A DNA stretch of 64,000 nt, from assembly GCF_025996515.1 (NCBI RefSeq), contig NZ_BLRH01000060.1:558001-622000 (forward strand). The letters run 5' to 3'. Within the stretch, counting starts at the first letter, position 1; the number at the start of each line of letters is the position of its first letter. Both the position numbers and the translations under genes were made by a program. Source of the stretch: Rhizohabitans arisaemae. Lineage in GTDB: Bacteria > Actinomycetota > Actinomycetes > Streptosporangiales > Streptosporangiaceae. Below, piece after piece: positions 26,101-34,150 of the stretch. The notes below the pieces were generated by a model, which saw nothing but the letters and a program-made list of their open reading frames with translations, ran no database searches and had not been told where the DNA came from.

Positions 26101-26587
26101 ATCCCGGTGCGAGGACCTCCACCGCGCGGTCCCACATGTCGTCGCCGTCGCGACCGGTGCTCCTGGCCGCGAGGGCCGCGGCGAAGGTGATCTGCGGCCC
26201 CTGCACCGCCTGGTCCGCGGCGCCGTCCGCCGTGGCGGTGAGGGGCAGGTCGCAGCAGCGGACCCGCACCCCGTGGGCGTAGGCCCAGCGAACGGCGGCG
26301 AGCTCGGGGGAGAAATCGGCGAAGGGGTAGAACGCGAGGCCGCCGTCGGGATAGGCCCCCGCCAACGCGACGGGGGCGCGGGTGCCCGGGTCGGCGAGAT
26401 GGGGCAGCCACCGGTCGAAGTCGGCGGGGAGCTCGACGCAGATCACATCGGGGGCCGCCTCCGCCAGCATGGCCGGCATGACCGAGGCCAGGGCGGGGCT
26501 GTGGTGGCGTACCCCGATGAGGTGGGGTTTGGTCCCGGCGGCCAGTCCTTCCAGCTCGGCGGCGGGATCCAGGCGAAGAGTCGTCAC
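23132..26587 (-). CDS. fused DUF5682 and VWA protein (YehM-YehP-like)
   Basis: A 1151-residue protein. The N-terminal part, from LIGVRHHSPALAS on, is a DUF5682 domain. The C-terminal 165 residues are a von Willebrand A domain with a complete metal site: DVSGS at 992-996, the Thr of GGGT near 1052 and SDF near 1076. In E. coli the two parts are separate genes (yehM, yehP). A proline/alanine-rich linker lies at about residues 755-775. The start is a GTG overlapping the MoxR stop by four bases. VWA proteins typically deliver substrates to their MoxR ATPase. Confidence 0.87.
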   Translation of the reverse strand: MTTLRLDPAAELEGLAAGTKPHLIGVRHHSPALASVMPAMLAEAAPDVICVELPADFDRWLPHLADPGTRAPVALAGAYPDGGLAFYPFADFSPELAAVRWAYAHGVRVRCCDLPLTATADGAADQAVQGPQITFAAALAARSTGRDGDDMWDRAVEVLAPGCAPEAVRRAGLGVGWALRRDAEAAGGVPTRDLVREAYMRKVVAEAAADGSRVTAVIGAFHAPALTAFPGDEVPPEARGEVVTSLVAYSFDLLDSRSGYPAGIRDPRWQQQVYAAGGDPAKIEEAAAHVVTAVCRALRDAGHTAGTGEAAEALRVAGDLARLRGLPAPGRGEIVEAITTVLGQGERLGRGRALARAMEGVLVGTERGRTAPGTPRSGLGPAVEADLEALRLPRPDEPGPKEVRLNPLGSALDTRRELLLHRLAACSAGYGEQLEVAGTGDGTALTTKWRLAWTVAVPARLDLAGVRGVTAAQAAEGALRAAYRREGADGVTCGLLLRQLEAAARCDLPGLLADLVAEAETLLPSAATLAELVVALDLLEAVGRGHIPGLTADERVGRRVRALGDLLVETAVAGIPGLAGSDRPEDAVALAGLAGRAAEDRLGLRLDESLAELCRTGSPLMQGAATAARVMLGLDDSAVMGGRVAGWVDVATRPETRRALTGRLTGLLAAAGPLLHAAPSALRPLMERVENLSDEGFLARLPALRGGFDILGPAARDRVLAEVQDRLGTRPDLTLTASPGMLATWHGADAAGRAVLAALNLPLPVAEAAEPTPSPAPTRAPAVPRRIAAVDRWRLLLGRERGGLPASCRGYGRALDELYGAGSGEGSQDLGAGTEASFPSARDWSEELQALFGADVREEVLADAAAAGRLDVLAELDPAAARPSVELLTAVLTLAGGLPEQRLAALRPLVRRIVEELARELATTLRPALSGLATPRPTRRSGGPLDLPRTLRANLAHARRTADGRTVVVPERPVFKTRARQQADWRMILVVDVSGSMEASVIWSALTASILAGVPTLSTHFLAFSTQVIDFTDHVKDPLSLLLDVKVGGGTHIAAGLAHARSLVTVPSRTLVAVVSDFEEGAPPEGMLGEVRALAQSGVHLLGCAALDDRGAPRYSVPTARRLAAAGMPVAALSPLALARWVGDRLRGERA

Positions 26588-27729
26588 TGAAGGTGCTTCC
26601 TCGCGTCCCAGAGACGGCGCCACAGGGCGGCGCCGTCCTCGGCCCGGCGGCGGACCGGTCCGTCCCAGTAGCCGAGGAGGCGGCCGTGGTCGGCCGGGTC
26701 GTCCTTGCGGACCACGCCGAGCAGGTGGCCGGGAAGCAGGTCGAGCGGGTCCCCGGCGGGCAGATAGGCGGCGGCGACACCGATCGAGGCGGCGACCTGG
26801 ACGGCTTCGGCGGTGGACATGACGGTGCCGGGCCGTTCGACGTCCCAGCCTTCGCCGGAGCGGCCGGTACGCAGGTCGCGGAAGACGGTGACGAGCGCGT
26901 CCAGCACGGCGTCGTCGACGGAGAACGCCGCTCCCGCCCGTTCCACGACGGCCGTGGCCTGGCCGCGGATGAGCGCGGTTTCGGCGTCGGCGTCGGCGAT
27001 GGGGTCGACGGTCTCGAAGTTGAAGCGGCGCTTCAGCGCGGCCGACATCTCCGACACGCCGCGGTCGCGGAGGTTGGCGGTGGCGATGACGGTGAAGCCG
27101 GGCGCCGCCGAGACGGTGGCGTGATCGGTGCCGGAAAGCTCGGGCACGCTGAGCCGCCGATCCGACAGGATCGACACGAGCGCGTCCTGCACCTCCGGCA
27201 GGCACCGGGTGATCTCCTCGATCCGGGCGATCCGGCCGGTCCGCATCGCGGTCAGCACCGGCGAGGCGACCAGGGCGTCGGAGCTGGGGCCGTGGGCCAG
27301 CAGCATGGCGTAGTTCCAGCCGTAGCGGAAGGCGTCCTCGGTGGTCCCTGCGGTGCCCTGCACGGTGAGGGCGCCGGTGCCGCTGACCGCGGCCGACAAT
27401 AGCTCCGACAGCATCGACTTGGCCGTGCCGGGCTCGCCGGTGAGCAGCAGGCCCCGCTCCCCGGCCAGGGTGACGACGCACCGCTCGACGAGGGAACGCT
27501 CACCGACGAACTTGACGGGGATGACGCGGGACGGCACCCCGGGGGCGCCGACGCTCTCCCCGCCGCTGCCGCAGATGAAGGTGACCACGGCGCGTGGGGT
27601 GAGCGCCCAGCCGGGCGGGCGGGGGCCGCCGTCTGCGGCGGCGAGAAAGGCCAGCTCGTCGGCGTGGCGCTCCTCGGCGGGAACGATCTGGCGGGCGGTC
27701 GGTGCCCGCTCTTCGGCAATCGCTGTCAT
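26584..27729 (-). CDS. MoxR-family AAA ATPase (YehL-like)
   Basis: A 381-residue MoxR-type AAA+ ATPase. The P-loop is GEPGTAKS at residues 98-105 and a Walker B-like RIARIEEI follows near residue 170; sensor segments include VIATANLRDRGVSEM. MoxR ATPases work as chaperone-like remodelling rings together with a VWA partner, here encoded next. The ATG at 27729 has AGAAGGA ahead of it and is 68 bases after the stop of the giant gene, the only real gap in the operon. Confidence 0.9.
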   Translation of the reverse strand: MTAIAEERAPTARQIVPAEERHADELAFLAAADGGPRPPGWALTPRAVVTFICGSGGESVGAPGVPSRVIPVKFVGERSLVERCVVTLAGERGLLLTGEPGTAKSMLSELLSAAVSGTGALTVQGTAGTTEDAFRYGWNYAMLLAHGPSSDALVASPVLTAMRTGRIARIEEITRCLPEVQDALVSILSDRRLSVPELSGTDHATVSAAPGFTVIATANLRDRGVSEMSAALKRRFNFETVDPIADADAETALIRGQATAVVERAGAAFSVDDAVLDALVTVFRDLRTGRSGEGWDVERPGTVMSTAEAVQVAASIGVAAAYLPAGDPLDLLPGHLLGVVRKDDPADHGRLLGYWDGPVRRRAEDGAALWRRLWDARKHLQ

Positions 27730-27797
27730 CGATGTCCTTCTGGATGTGAAGTGGGGCGGGGCCGCCGCGGTGGGCGACCCCGCATGGCATGGCCAGG

Positions 27798-30700
27798 TCA
27801 GCGGCGGCGGTTCGGCCGGGTGTCGAGGGTCCCGAAGCGGGGGGTGTCCCCGTCCTGGACCCGCTGCCACGCCTTCCGGTACAGGTCGGCCATCGGCTCG
27901 GTGGGCACGGTGGTCCCCAGATGCGCGCGTTCCCCGCCGACCGACGCGAACAGCGGGGTCTTCCACTGCTCCATGCCGACCGCGTCGTTCCACGCGCCCG
28001 GGAGGAACATGGAGCGGCCCGCCCCTCGCCGGGTGCCGTCCACGATCAGGTCGCCGCCCGCCAATTCGGCTTGGGCGGCCTTCAACCGGGCGGGCTTCCA
28101 CCCGGTCCAGCGCCGGGTGTTCCGGTCAGCCGGGTCGGGCATGGCCAGCAGCATCAGGTAGAGGGTGGCGGCGTCCTCACTCACGCCGTACGTCTTGGCC
28201 GCTTCCACGACGACGTCGGGAACGGAGCGGGAAGGGTCCTGCGGCCACCACACACCCGCTTCGTCCCGCTGTCCCGCCGCGGGGTCGCCCGGGTTCTCCA
28301 GCAGGGAGGCGAAGGCGTCGTCGTGGGCGAGCCGCACGGCGTCCAGCACCACCGGGAAGGGATGTGACTCCTGGAGCATGGACAGGAGCAACCGCACGTG
28401 CGGATCGTCGAGTCCTTCTTCGGTGAAGCGGGCGTAATCGAGTGCCGGGAGCGGCATCAGGTCGGCCAAGGCGAGGATGACGGGGCCGTAGCGCTCGTAG
28501 AGCGGCGTCGTCTCACAGGGGGTGCCTGCGACCTCACGAAAACGCTCGAGATCGACATAGTTGTCCAGCGAGAGGAGGATCCCGGGGGCCGACAGCCTCG
28601 CCCGCACCGCGGCGAGGCCCGCGGGCAGCCGGTCCCGCAGCGGGTCGCCCACCGGAAGCCGGTGAGCGAGCCAGGCGAGCATCGGCACGGCATGGCTCAG
28701 CGTCGCGGGGGTGAACCCGTCGTCGCCGTCGGACCTGGCGCGATCCCCTTCGATCCTCCACTGCAGATCGCGGGTCAGCCCACGCGAACGCTCCGGCTCC
28801 AGAACGTCCCGCAGAAGCGGCCGGCTCAGGGACTTGGGGACTGCGTACAGCAGCTCTTCCGGTACGGGCAGCCGCCTGCCGAACTTTCCGTTCCAGATCT
28901 CCGCCGCCTCGGCCACCCGCGGCCCGGCGGTCCGGAGCTCGGCCGGGTCCTCCGGCACCAGGGCGGAGAGGACCTGGGCGAGGAACCTCTCCTCGCAACG
29001 CCCCAGTTCCCCCTCGGCGAAGCGGGCGTCGGCCGCCTTCACCCCGAGAACGGCCCGCGCCTCGGCGGTGAGCCCGTCGGGGGCACCGGCGATGATCAGC
29101 TTTGCGACGGTCTGGGTGACCCCGGTAAGACGGGCGAACTCCTCGGCTGCCTCGGGCCGCCACGGGATGGGGCCGTCCGCCCGTACCCGTACGAACGCAG
29201 CGAGCACCTCCGCGCCAAGCCCGGGGAAGGCGGGCCGGTCGTCCCTGACGACGAACGGGGCGGGCGGCTCGGCCCCGCCCTCCGGGTCGTGGACCAGGAC
29301 CGTGAAAACATCGGCGCCGCGATCTCTCCCATGCTCCAGCAGCGCGAACAGCGCCGGTCCGCCGGACGGGATCAGCCCGGGCCGCCACCGGAAATCCTGA
29401 CCCGCCTCGGCGGCCTGCGCGGTGAGGCCGAGAGTGAGCAGCCGCCACCGCCCCTCCACACCGCCGAGCCCCGCCAAGGCCGAAATGAGGGCTTCGGCGG
29501 CCTCGGAGTGCTCGGCGGCGACGGCCGGGGAAACCGCCCGGTAGACGACGGCCGGGAGCACCTCCAGGGCACGCCACCACCGAAACCCCGTCCGCGGCAG
29601 TTCAGGGGCGGGGGCCGCGGAGAACGGAAACACCTGTTCACCCCACGGCCAATCGGTCGCGCCTCCCTCCCGGGCGGCATCCGCCAGCGCGGCGATCTGC
29701 GTCAGCCCGTACGCCTCCGGTTTGGCGTAGTACCCGTTCACGTCGACCAGCCCGGCGAGGGCGGCGGCGATCGCGTCGTCGCCGGGGCCGGCGACCAACC
29801 GCGGTGCGTTCCCCGGTGTGAGCGACGCTTCGATCCTCTTGACGACCTCGGCCCGGTTCCGGACCTGCTCGGCGGCGAGGCGCACCACCGCCGCGATACC
29901 GGCAAGCAACTTGGCCGAGGTCACTTCAGGCAGTACGGAGGCGACCCACGCCACGTCGTCGGGCCCGCTCCGAACGACGGGCACCGCGGCCAGCAGCCCG
30001 CGTGCCGTCTCGGCGTCGACGCGGCGCAGTGCCGCCGACCCCTGCGGGTCGCACGGCCGCAGGTGGTGCCAGTAGCGGGGCGGCGGCAGCAGGCGGGTGG
30101 CGTCCGCGTAGAGGCCGGGAACACCGTCCCGCTTGAACGTCGCCGTGCACACCCCTTCCTCGTCGAGGAGTGACAGGTGCCAGGTCCCTCTCGACATCAG
30201 AACCCGCGGCCGGTCCGATCCGGGGAACATCACCAGCCTCAGGATCCGCTCGTCGCTCCCGGGAACGGCGACGGTCCGCCCCGCCGCGTCCTGTGCCTTC
30301 AGCGTGCCGTCCGCGAGCCGGGCGACGTGCAGCGCGTAAACCCCGCCGGTGGGCCGGCCCACCGGGGAATCGGCGAAATCGGGGGAGTCGGCCGACATGG
30401 GCACCGTGAAGCCCGACACACGCTGTGCGCCCTCCGGCGCGGCGGCGTCGGCGTCGGCCAGGAAAGCCGGCAGGCTCGCCCGGCCGACGTTCCCGGTCGC
30501 CGGGTCGTACTCGTGCAGGGTCCAATCGGGGCGTTCGCCCTGCCAGATCCAGAAGGAAACCCCGTCGCCCATCAGGTGCAGGCCCGAGCCCGCCGAGGCG
30601 TCGCCGGCCCGCAGAATTCCGGCCGTGGTCACCCGCCCGCCGCCGGGAGCGGGATAGGCCGGCGGCAGGTTGTCCCGGAACCAGTACATACTGACGGCGG

Positions 30701-32621
30701 TCTGCGGCTTCACCCCCTTGGTGTCGAGGTTGAGCACCCTGCCCGGGTCTTCATGCCAGTAGCCCTTGATCCGTTCGTCGCCCTCGTCCTCCCAGAAGAC
30801 GAGCAGCTGCCCGTCCACGAGGTGGAAGCCCGGTTCGCCCCTACGGCTTATGCCGGTGACACGCAGCTGGTGGGTGAGCAGAGGACCGTCGCGGCCGAGC
30901 ACCCGGACCTCACGTCCACCGGCCACGATCGGGCCCGGCCACGCGTCGGCGACGAGCAGGGCCGCCGGGTTGTCGGCGGGGACCAGGTCGGCCAACGCCT
31001 CCTCCCACGCGGGCCAGGTGAACTCGTCCATGAGCCCGGTGCGCAGGGTGCGGGCCAGCGCCTGCGCGACATCGGCGTCGAGCACCCTCCGCACCTCGGC
31101 CTCGGCCAGGCCGAGCGCCGCACCGGGGATCCACGACAGCTCCTCCAGCTGCTCGGGCAGCGAGGGCAGGCCCCCCTCCGTGGCGGCATCCGCGACTTCG
31201 CGAACCCAGGAGGCCACCAGCGTGGCGCCTCCGGGACTGCCGGCGAGCAACCGCAGGTGGTTCTCCATTCTGGCGTCGTACTGCAGACTGCTCAGCGCCT
31301 GATGAAAACCCTTGATGAAACGGGGGTCGGCCGCCAGCAGGGTCAGATCCCGGCGCCCCTCCGATGTCGCCCACGGTTCGATGGCCGCCTGATAGCCGTG
31401 GTCCGACACGACGACCGGTATCTCCAACTCCAGCATCAGGTCAAGCAGATCGATGTCGCCCGGCGCTTGGATACCTCCACCGCGCAGTTCGGCGCGGAGC
31501 ACATCGGCGGCCCGCCGCACCAGGTCGGACAGGAGCGGAAGAGCGCTCACGTGACGCCGGCCGCGCATGCGGAAGGCGAGGAACCGGTTCAGCCAGCCGG
31601 CCGTCCCGTCCTTCGGCCGGCCCGGAGCCTCGGCATCCACGAGCGCGGCGGTCGCACCGCCCTGTTCGAGCATGTCCAGCCAGATGCCGACAAGCTCATC
31701 GTCGGACTCAGCCGGCATGATCCCCAGCAGATGGATCCGCACCGCCTCGTCCTTGCGGGCAAGCGCGATGATCTCCTTCTGCTGCGACCTCCACCAACCG
31801 GCGGACGCCCGCAGTGTCCCCGGCTGGAAGAGGAGCACACGCAGGAACTCCTCCTCTGCCGCGACCCCGGCCGGACCGGCCGCGACCGCTATCCGCCGAA
31901 GCTCCTTGGAGATCTGCGGGGACGGCGGCAGACCACCCGCCGTCCGCTGCGTACAGAGATCGGCGAAGCGCCGCAACGCCTCCTCGGATGGGACCCTCGC
32001 CGTCAACTCCTTGGCATAGTCGGCCAGGACCTTGACCGGCAGCGCACCCGCCAGGGCGAACTCCAGGAAGACCGAGTCGAGGCGCTCCTCGTCGACGGGC
32101 AGACCGTGTTCCCTCTCCGCGCGGCGGGCCAGCCCGAACAACTGCGCGGCATAGCGCGCGTTCTCCGCCGAGAGGAAAACCCGCCCGGCCTGCTCGTAGA
32201 AGGTGGGCAGGAAATGCGGAACCGATGCGGCGAGACGTTTCGCGATCGCCAGGTAGGAATCCAGTGCCGCCTTCGGCTTCGTCCGAGCCTGCCGCGCCGC
32301 CCGGTCCAGCTCGGGCACGACGGCCAGCGCGCCGTTGCCGTCCTGCGGATGGTGGACGAGGATCCACTCGGGGAACCCCAGCGCCTTGCGGTGCCCGAAC
32401 CCGACCGCGACCGGCTCCGCGGCGGCCTCGAAACCCAGGAACGCGGTGGCCGCGTCCTCGGCGGGGCCCAGTTCCGCCGCGGCCAGCCTGACCACCACGC
32501 GGTCGTCGAGTCCCGCATGGCGATAGGAGCGCGCCGTCATCGGCACCGCGTCGGCCGCCCGCGCCTCCGCCTCGGCCCCCGGCGGAAGAATGCCACCGGC
32601 CTTCACCACAGATCCGCTCAT
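27798..32621 (-). CDS. giant protein of the MoxR/VWA operon
   Basis: A 1607-residue protein of unknown function, mostly helical with several beta segments in the middle (RVLGRDGPLLTHQLRVTGIS, FHLVDGQLLVFW) that look like propeller-type repeats. No signal peptide, membrane segment, P-loop or enzyme motif is seen. Its ATG overlaps the stop of the DUF4132 gene (ATGA), and the MoxR gene follows 68 bases later. In E. coli the DUF4132 protein YehI is one long chain; here the large part and the DUF4132 part are two coupled genes, which I infer by position and size. Confidence 0.75.
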   Translation of the reverse strand: MSGSVVKAGGILPPGAEAEARAADAVPMTARSYRHAGLDDRVVVRLAAAELGPAEDAATAFLGFEAAAEPVAVGFGHRKALGFPEWILVHHPQDGNGALAVVPELDRAARQARTKPKAALDSYLAIAKRLAASVPHFLPTFYEQAGRVFLSAENARYAAQLFGLARRAEREHGLPVDEERLDSVFLEFALAGALPVKVLADYAKELTARVPSEEALRRFADLCTQRTAGGLPPSPQISKELRRIAVAAGPAGVAAEEEFLRVLLFQPGTLRASAGWWRSQQKEIIALARKDEAVRIHLLGIMPAESDDELVGIWLDMLEQGGATAALVDAEAPGRPKDGTAGWLNRFLAFRMRGRRHVSALPLLSDLVRRAADVLRAELRGGGIQAPGDIDLLDLMLELEIPVVVSDHGYQAAIEPWATSEGRRDLTLLAADPRFIKGFHQALSSLQYDARMENHLRLLAGSPGGATLVASWVREVADAATEGGLPSLPEQLEELSWIPGAALGLAEAEVRRVLDADVAQALARTLRTGLMDEFTWPAWEEALADLVPADNPAALLVADAWPGPIVAGGREVRVLGRDGPLLTHQLRVTGISRRGEPGFHLVDGQLLVFWEDEGDERIKGYWHEDPGRVLNLDTKGVKPQTAVSMYWFRDNLPPAYPAPGGGRVTTAGILRAGDASAGSGLHLMGDGVSFWIWQGERPDWTLHEYDPATGNVGRASLPAFLADADAAAPEGAQRVSGFTVPMSADSPDFADSPVGRPTGGVYALHVARLADGTLKAQDAAGRTVAVPGSDERILRLVMFPGSDRPRVLMSRGTWHLSLLDEEGVCTATFKRDGVPGLYADATRLLPPPRYWHHLRPCDPQGSAALRRVDAETARGLLAAVPVVRSGPDDVAWVASVLPEVTSAKLLAGIAAVVRLAAEQVRNRAEVVKRIEASLTPGNAPRLVAGPGDDAIAAALAGLVDVNGYYAKPEAYGLTQIAALADAAREGGATDWPWGEQVFPFSAAPAPELPRTGFRWWRALEVLPAVVYRAVSPAVAAEHSEAAEALISALAGLGGVEGRWRLLTLGLTAQAAEAGQDFRWRPGLIPSGGPALFALLEHGRDRGADVFTVLVHDPEGGAEPPAPFVVRDDRPAFPGLGAEVLAAFVRVRADGPIPWRPEAAEEFARLTGVTQTVAKLIIAGAPDGLTAEARAVLGVKAADARFAEGELGRCEERFLAQVLSALVPEDPAELRTAGPRVAEAAEIWNGKFGRRLPVPEELLYAVPKSLSRPLLRDVLEPERSRGLTRDLQWRIEGDRARSDGDDGFTPATLSHAVPMLAWLAHRLPVGDPLRDRLPAGLAAVRARLSAPGILLSLDNYVDLERFREVAGTPCETTPLYERYGPVILALADLMPLPALDYARFTEEGLDDPHVRLLLSMLQESHPFPVVLDAVRLAHDDAFASLLENPGDPAAGQRDEAGVWWPQDPSRSVPDVVVEAAKTYGVSEDAATLYLMLLAMPDPADRNTRRWTGWKPARLKAAQAELAGGDLIVDGTRRGAGRSMFLPGAWNDAVGMEQWKTPLFASVGGERAHLGTTVPTEPMADLYRKAWQRVQDGDTPRFGTLDTRPNRRR

Positions 32622-33490
32622 GCCCGGCTCTCCTCTTCCTCGACCCTGCGCCCCGCGTACAGCCATGCCGCCATGCGCATTCCCTCCGACCAGGCGACGG
32701 GGCCGACGTCGGCCAAATCCAGCCGCCTGCCGTCCGGACCGTGCCAGGCGAGCGCACCCGTCTCCGCCTCGTCGTCGTAGTAGTACGGCTCGCCGATCCA
32801 CACGGCGGCCTCCACCACGTGCTCCCCGTCCCGGACGCGGCAGGTGGCGTACCCTCCGCTCACCCGGTAACCGCTGTTCACCGCACGTGCCGCCAGGCCG
32901 AACCTGGAGGAGTACGTGCCACCGATGAACGTCTCCACCTGGTGCTTTCCGGCGAGCGGCTCGCCGGGTTTACGCCAGGTGGCGCGGTGGATCTGCTCGA
33001 CCTTCTGGGTCACGTTCAGCTCGGCGGCGAATTCCCGCAGGTCCTCCAGGTCCTCCAGCAGGACCGGGTGGGGAATCGTGACGGTCGCGGGCGCGATTCG
33101 GACGGTCTCCCCGTCCAGGTTCACGAGCTGAAGTTCACCGGCGCCGGTGACGCCGCGCAGCAGCCCGACGTCATCGGGGCCGGCGCCGACCACCACCGTG
33201 TCCCGCAGGGCGAGCCGCCAGGCCTCGTCCGGCCACACCGAGGTGAGGACCTCGACCGGAATCGGTAGTGAGGAGACCATCCAGGCGTCGACCTGGGCCA
33301 CGCAGTCCTGCGCGTGGCGATCCAGCCATTCGGCGAGGCGGCGGAGTCGATCCACTTCGGCATGGTCACGGAGCGCCTTCGGCATGCTTTTCAGCAATTT
33401 CCCCGCTGAACGGCCGCCGGTGGGGCGCGCCGCCACCTTGCCGTCGATCAGAGCGATCTCATAACCGTCGCCCGCTGCCAGCCATCCCAA
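32618..33490 (-). CDS. DUF4132 domain protein
   Basis: A 290-residue protein whose middle (GELQLVNLDGETVRI, then VTIPHPVLLEDLEDLREFAA, then VTQKVEQIHRATW) matches the DUF4132 domain of MolR/YehI. The start is TTG at 33490, forced by a stop just upstream; AAGGG lies 11 bases before it. The ATG of the next gene overlaps its stop. It begins the 12-kb coupled gene set with MoxR, VWA and SWIM proteins; a possible 59-residue gene ends six bases upstream. Confidence 0.75.
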   Translation of the reverse strand: MGWLAAGDGYEIALIDGKVAARPTGGRSAGKLLKSMPKALRDHAEVDRLRRLAEWLDRHAQDCVAQVDAWMVSSLPIPVEVLTSVWPDEAWRLALRDTVVVGAGPDDVGLLRGVTGAGELQLVNLDGETVRIAPATVTIPHPVLLEDLEDLREFAAELNVTQKVEQIHRATWRKPGEPLAGKHQVETFIGGTYSSRFGLAARAVNSGYRVSGGYATCRVRDGEHVVEAAVWIGEPYYYDDEAETGALAWHGPDGRRLDLADVGPVAWSEGMRMAAWLYAGRRVEEEESRA

Positions 33491-33496
33491 CGTTGC

Positions 33497-33676
33497 TCAG
33501 CCCTTCATGTCGTGAGGATCCACTCCGCCCACGGCATCCGCCGGTGGAGTGATGCGGGGAACCGTAGCGCCGTCTTCCGACAAAACCCATATGCGGACGA
33601 ACCATCGGCGATCGCCCAACTGTTTCGCCAGAATCCGGGCGCCATCGCGCCCCGCTGACACCTGCGGGAACGTCAC
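33497..33676 (-). CDS. possible 59-residue protein ahead of the DUF4132 gene
   Basis: A GTG at 33676 with GGAG about six bases upstream opens a 59-codon frame (VTFPQVSAGRDGARILAKQL ... DRRWFVRIWVLSEDGATVP) that ends six bases before the DUF4132 start. The sequence is protein-like, with a plausible strand-turn-strand, but I recognise no family. The frame stays open to 33958, but that part crosses palindromic repeats and is unlikely to be coding. If translated, it would couple to the operon. Confidence 0.4.
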   Translation of the reverse strand: MTFPQVSAGRDGARILAKQLGDRRWFVRIWVLSEDGATVPRITPPADAVGGVDPHDMKG

Positions 33677-33720
33677 GCCGGGCTCCGGAGCCCAGCCACC
33701 TGGCCAAGGCGCCGGCGACC

Positions 33721-34092
33721 CGCGAGCCCGCCGGAGGCCGTACCGGACCCGCCCGCTCTCCAGAAGACCGATCCGGTACGGGCTTCGCCGGAACGCTCGA
33801 CGGCCGAAAACCCGAACACCTCCCTCCCCGGACATCGGTGGACGTACGGGCTTCGCCTGGCCCCCGGCAGGCGAGCTCAGCTCATCCGCATCCCCGCGAG
33901 CCCGCCGGAGGCCGTACCGGACCTGCCTTAACTCCGGCCCGCCCTCCACGCAACCCATCCGGTACGGGCTTCGCCGGAACGCTCGACGGCCGAAGTCACG
34001 AGCACGCCGTCCTTACCGGACATACGGGCTTCGCCTGGCCGTCGGCAGCCTAATCCGTATCCCCGCGAGCCACCGCAGGCCGTACCGGACCG
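33721..34092. repeat. array of GGTACGGGCTTCGCCGG palindromic repeats
   Basis: Two composite units of about 172 bases, starting at 33721 and 33895, with part of a third at 34065. Each has CGCGAGCCCGCCGG-AGGCCGTACCGG, then a spacer, then an inverted copy ATCCGGTACGGGCTTCGCCG, then TACGGGCTTCGCCTGG. The GTACGG and CCGTAC arms pair to make hairpins. Degenerate copies are at about 1526-1545 and 1757-1778. The stretch lies between the DUF4132 operon and the nucleotidase terminator and contains no gene. Confidence 0.75.
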
Positions 34093-34107
34093 GGGTGAGA
34101 CGCCAAA

Positions 34108-34135
34108 AGGGGCGAACCTGGTGTGGTTCGCCCCT
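34108..34135 (-). terminator. intrinsic terminator of the nucleotidase gene
   Basis: AGGGGCGAAC at 34108-34117 pairs perfectly with GTTCGCCCCT at 34126-34135. On the minus strand the stem is followed by TTTT. It lies 15 bases past the stop of the 5'-nucleotidase gene. Confidence 0.8.
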
Positions 34136-34150
34136 CCGGGAAGTGCGTCG

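Noticed and set aside
30177-32780. Long plus-strand frame opposite the giant 1607-residue gene
   Set aside because: The minus-strand product has natural composition and coupled starts; the plus-strand one is shadow-like.
33497-33958. A 153-residue protein over the palindromic repeats
   Set aside because: The N-terminal two thirds is made of repeated palindromes (two copies of VRYGLRRARG), so only the last 59 codons are plausible.
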